From NCBI RefSeq assembly GCF_029029525.1, contig NZ_JAKJSC010000001.1, positions 744,001 through 808,000 of the forward strand: a stretch of 64,000 bases of DNA. The letters run 5' to 3'. The notes beneath the pieces are model-generated. The model had not been told where the DNA came from. It ran no database searches and saw only the letters and a list, made by a program, of their open reading frames with translations. Numbering within the stretch: the first letter of the stretch is position 1; each line of letters begins with the position of its first letter. The stretch comes from Labilibaculum sp. DW002 (GTDB lineage: Bacteria > Bacteroidota > Bacteroidia > Bacteroidales > Marinifilaceae). Both the position numbers and the translations under genes were made by a program. Positions 62,934 through 64,000 of this stretch are shown here, in pieces.

Positions 62934-63311
62934 CTACTTTTTTTCTTCACGCAAAATCTTTTCCATTTTTCGACCTCTTGCCAATTCATCAATGAGCTTT
63001 TCCATACGTCTGCATTGTTTATACAATTCAAATTCATCCTCTATTTCTTCAATCCGATAACCACAAACGACTCCTTTAATCAAGTGTGCGTTAGGATGTA
63101 TTTTAGCTTTTTGAAAAAATGTTCTAAAAGTTACTTTCTTTTCAATAAGTACTTGCAAAGCATCTTGATCAAAACCAGTGAACCATTCAATTACCTGGTT
63201 GAGTTCTTCTTTTGTTCTACCATTCTTCTCCAGTCTATCCAAATAAAGTGGATAAATGGATGCAAATATCATATTGGCAACCTTTTCATTTTTTTCGGCA
63301 GTAACTTTCAT
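62934..63311 (-). CDS. DUF2200 family protein
   Basis: The 125-residue cytoplasmic protein matches DUF2200: FASIYPLYLDRLEKNGRTKEELNQVIEWFTGF near 17-48 and FRTFFQKAKIHPNAHLIKGVVCGYRIEEIED near 73-103, the family's characteristic blocks. These small proteins are of unknown function and widely spread. It is convergent with the helicase gene and forms a single-gene unit. Confidence 0.88.
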   Translation of the reverse strand: MKVTAEKNEKVANMIFASIYPLYLDRLEKNGRTKEELNQVIEWFTGFDQDALQVLIEKKVTFRTFFQKAKIHPNAHLIKGVVCGYRIEEIEDEFELYKQCRRMEKLIDELARGRKMEKILREEKK

Positions 63312-63365
63312 CTCTATTTAATTTTGAATTAATTACCCTTAACCTTATACGTATAAACGAAGTAG

Positions 63366-63435
63366 CGGCTAAAAAAGCCGAAAATTTGAATTAAGCACGG
63401 ACTATGTAAATATACGAGAAACTTGAATTAAGCAC
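63366..63435. repeat. Small hairpin and direct repeats upstream of DUF2200
   Basis: A CGGCT-AAAAA-AGCCG hairpin (63366-63380) is followed by two direct copies of TTGAATTAAGCAC (63386-63398 and 63423-63435), 37 bp apart. Function unknown; could be a regulator site or an intergenic repeat. Confidence 0.5.
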
Positions 63436-63514
63436 TAATTTCGCTATTTTGCTTATCCTTTTTTAGCCAGTTTTACAATTCTTTATATCTTCCTTATTGA
63501 TTTTGTAATTACAT

Positions 63515-64000
63515 CTATTCTTGTTTAAAAAAAATACTTCTTTGTGCTCTCTTCTTATACCTGTCCTTAGGAATAATCTCTCTTGTCTTACTTGGACGGT
63601 AGCTGTTAATATTTGGATTTAGAATATATTCGACTTGATGCTCAATCATTTTTTCAAAAGGAATAAGGAAGTCCTTCGTCTCGCATTGTTCTACGTCACC
63701 TTCCTTAAGTAAATTTAAAACAGTATAGGTTGACTCGATAGTACTAAGACAAAGAGGTTCTGGCTGTTGCTTGATAATAAATTTTGATTTTATTTCATTA
63801 TCAAAACTCACTCTTTTTAGTTTTTGCAAGTTCTTACTTAGTTTAAGCATTTTACGGGCGCAGGGCCATGTGCCATCCAGAATAAAGATGTGTGGATTAT
63901 CACCCATAAAAGAATTTATTTCTGAACTTTTTCTTATCGATAAGTTGAAATTATCTTCTCCCGGATAAAGTAAGAAAGAAGAACTATTTTCTTTATTCAG
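63515..64000 (-). CDS. DTW-domain protein (tRNA uridine aminocarboxypropyltransferase-like), 5' end outside window
   Basis: The minus-strand frame stays open past an internal ATG at 63907 to the window edge, and the extra residues (FLLYPGEDNFNLS) belong to the family, so the true start lies outside. The hallmark DGTW is present (FILDGTWPCARKML), followed by LKRVSF and ESTYTVLNLL. DTW proteins (TapT/DTWD family) add an aminocarboxypropyl group from S-adenosylmethionine to uridine in the tRNA variable or D loop. At least 162 residues are visible. Family call firm. Confidence 0.9.
   Translation of the reverse strand: MNKENSSSFLLYPGEDNFNLSIRKSSEINSFMGDNPHIFILDGTWPCARKMLKLSKNLQKLKRVSFDNEIKSKFIIKQQPEPLCLSTIESTYTVLNLLKEGDVEQCETKDFLIPFEKMIEHQVEYILNPNINSYRPSKTREIIPKDRYKKRAQRSIFFKQE

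Noticed and set aside
1-64000. CRISPR arrays, prophage, integrase, insertion sequences, tRNA or rRNA genes
   Set aside because: No regular spaced repeats, transposase or integrase motifs, cloverleaf-like genes or rRNA blocks were recognised in any part of the window.

Overview
The window reads as a chromosomal segment of a low-GC, non-sporing Bacteroidota, probably a marine or anaerobic member of the Bacteroidales/Marinilabiliales (a Marinifilaceae-like organism is my best guess, not proven). Reasons seen in the sequence are a SusC/RagA receptor with carboxypeptidase-like N-terminal domain, a GH92 mannosidase lipoprotein, a beta-propeller/Y_Y_Y regulator, the short (~470 aa) Bacteroidota-type arginine decarboxylase, a cysteate synthase, an indolepyruvate oxidoreductase pair, and promoters that fit the Bacteroidota TTTG-N20-TAnnTTTG pattern. 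I see no rRNA, tRNA, CRISPR array, integrase, transposase or phage genes. Both ends cut through genes: a SusC-type receptor on the left and a DTW-domain protein on the right.

Layout. 1-4.4 kb (minus): a membrane polyferredoxin with a heavy-metal-associated-like tail, followed 15 nt later by a SusC/RagA receptor. 4.8-10 kb: a small secreted protein, a membrane-anchored AraC regulator, a NYN/OST-HTH RNase-like protein and an M1 peptidase lipoprotein. 10.5-20.1 kb (plus): a six-gene set of TonB receptor, DUF4876 lipoprotein, DUF6850 barrel, ChaN-like haem protein and an active/inactive M16 protease pair, with a clear promoter in front and a strong terminator behind; it looks like an iron- or haem-protein scavenging system. 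20.2-25.4 kb: two divergent signalling proteins, a propeller/HTH protein without a kinase and a TPR histidine kinase without a receiver. 25.5-31.5 kb: a DUF885-like lipoprotein, IorBA and a FetAB-type iron exporter. 31.9-34.3 kb: a four-domain sulfur-handling flavoprotein.

34.8-41.8 kb (minus) holds a polyamine operon (speA, speB, a deoxyhypusine-synthase-like gene and a small acidic protein) and, behind its terminator, a separate pair: a class I glutamine amidotransferase and a large fusion of an ATP-grasp ligase with a catalytically degraded M20 peptidase domain. This pair is one of the least explained parts of the window. 42-53 kb is mostly metabolism: acetyl-CoA synthetase, a VOC protein, cysteate synthase (suggesting sulfonolipid synthesis), a Gfo/Idh/MocA oxidoreductase, a fatty acyl-CoA ligase, GH92 and a SatP-type acetate transporter. 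53.4-55.3 kb carries a small monooxygenase and a DUF3360 transporter.

55.8-58.8 kb (minus) is a complete ECF sigma system: sigma factor, zinc-finger anti-sigma factor, a CnrX/ZraP-like periplasmic sensor, a CpxP-like protein with a Lys/Gly/Cys-rich tail and a ferritin-like DUF2202 lipoprotein; it resembles metal- or envelope-stress sensing. 59-64 kb ends with an alpha/beta hydrolase, a large SF1 helicase with a nuclease-like tail, a DUF2200 protein and a DTW-domain tRNA modification enzyme. Iron, haem and metal handling recur through the window. Functions below rest on motifs read by eye; no database search was run.
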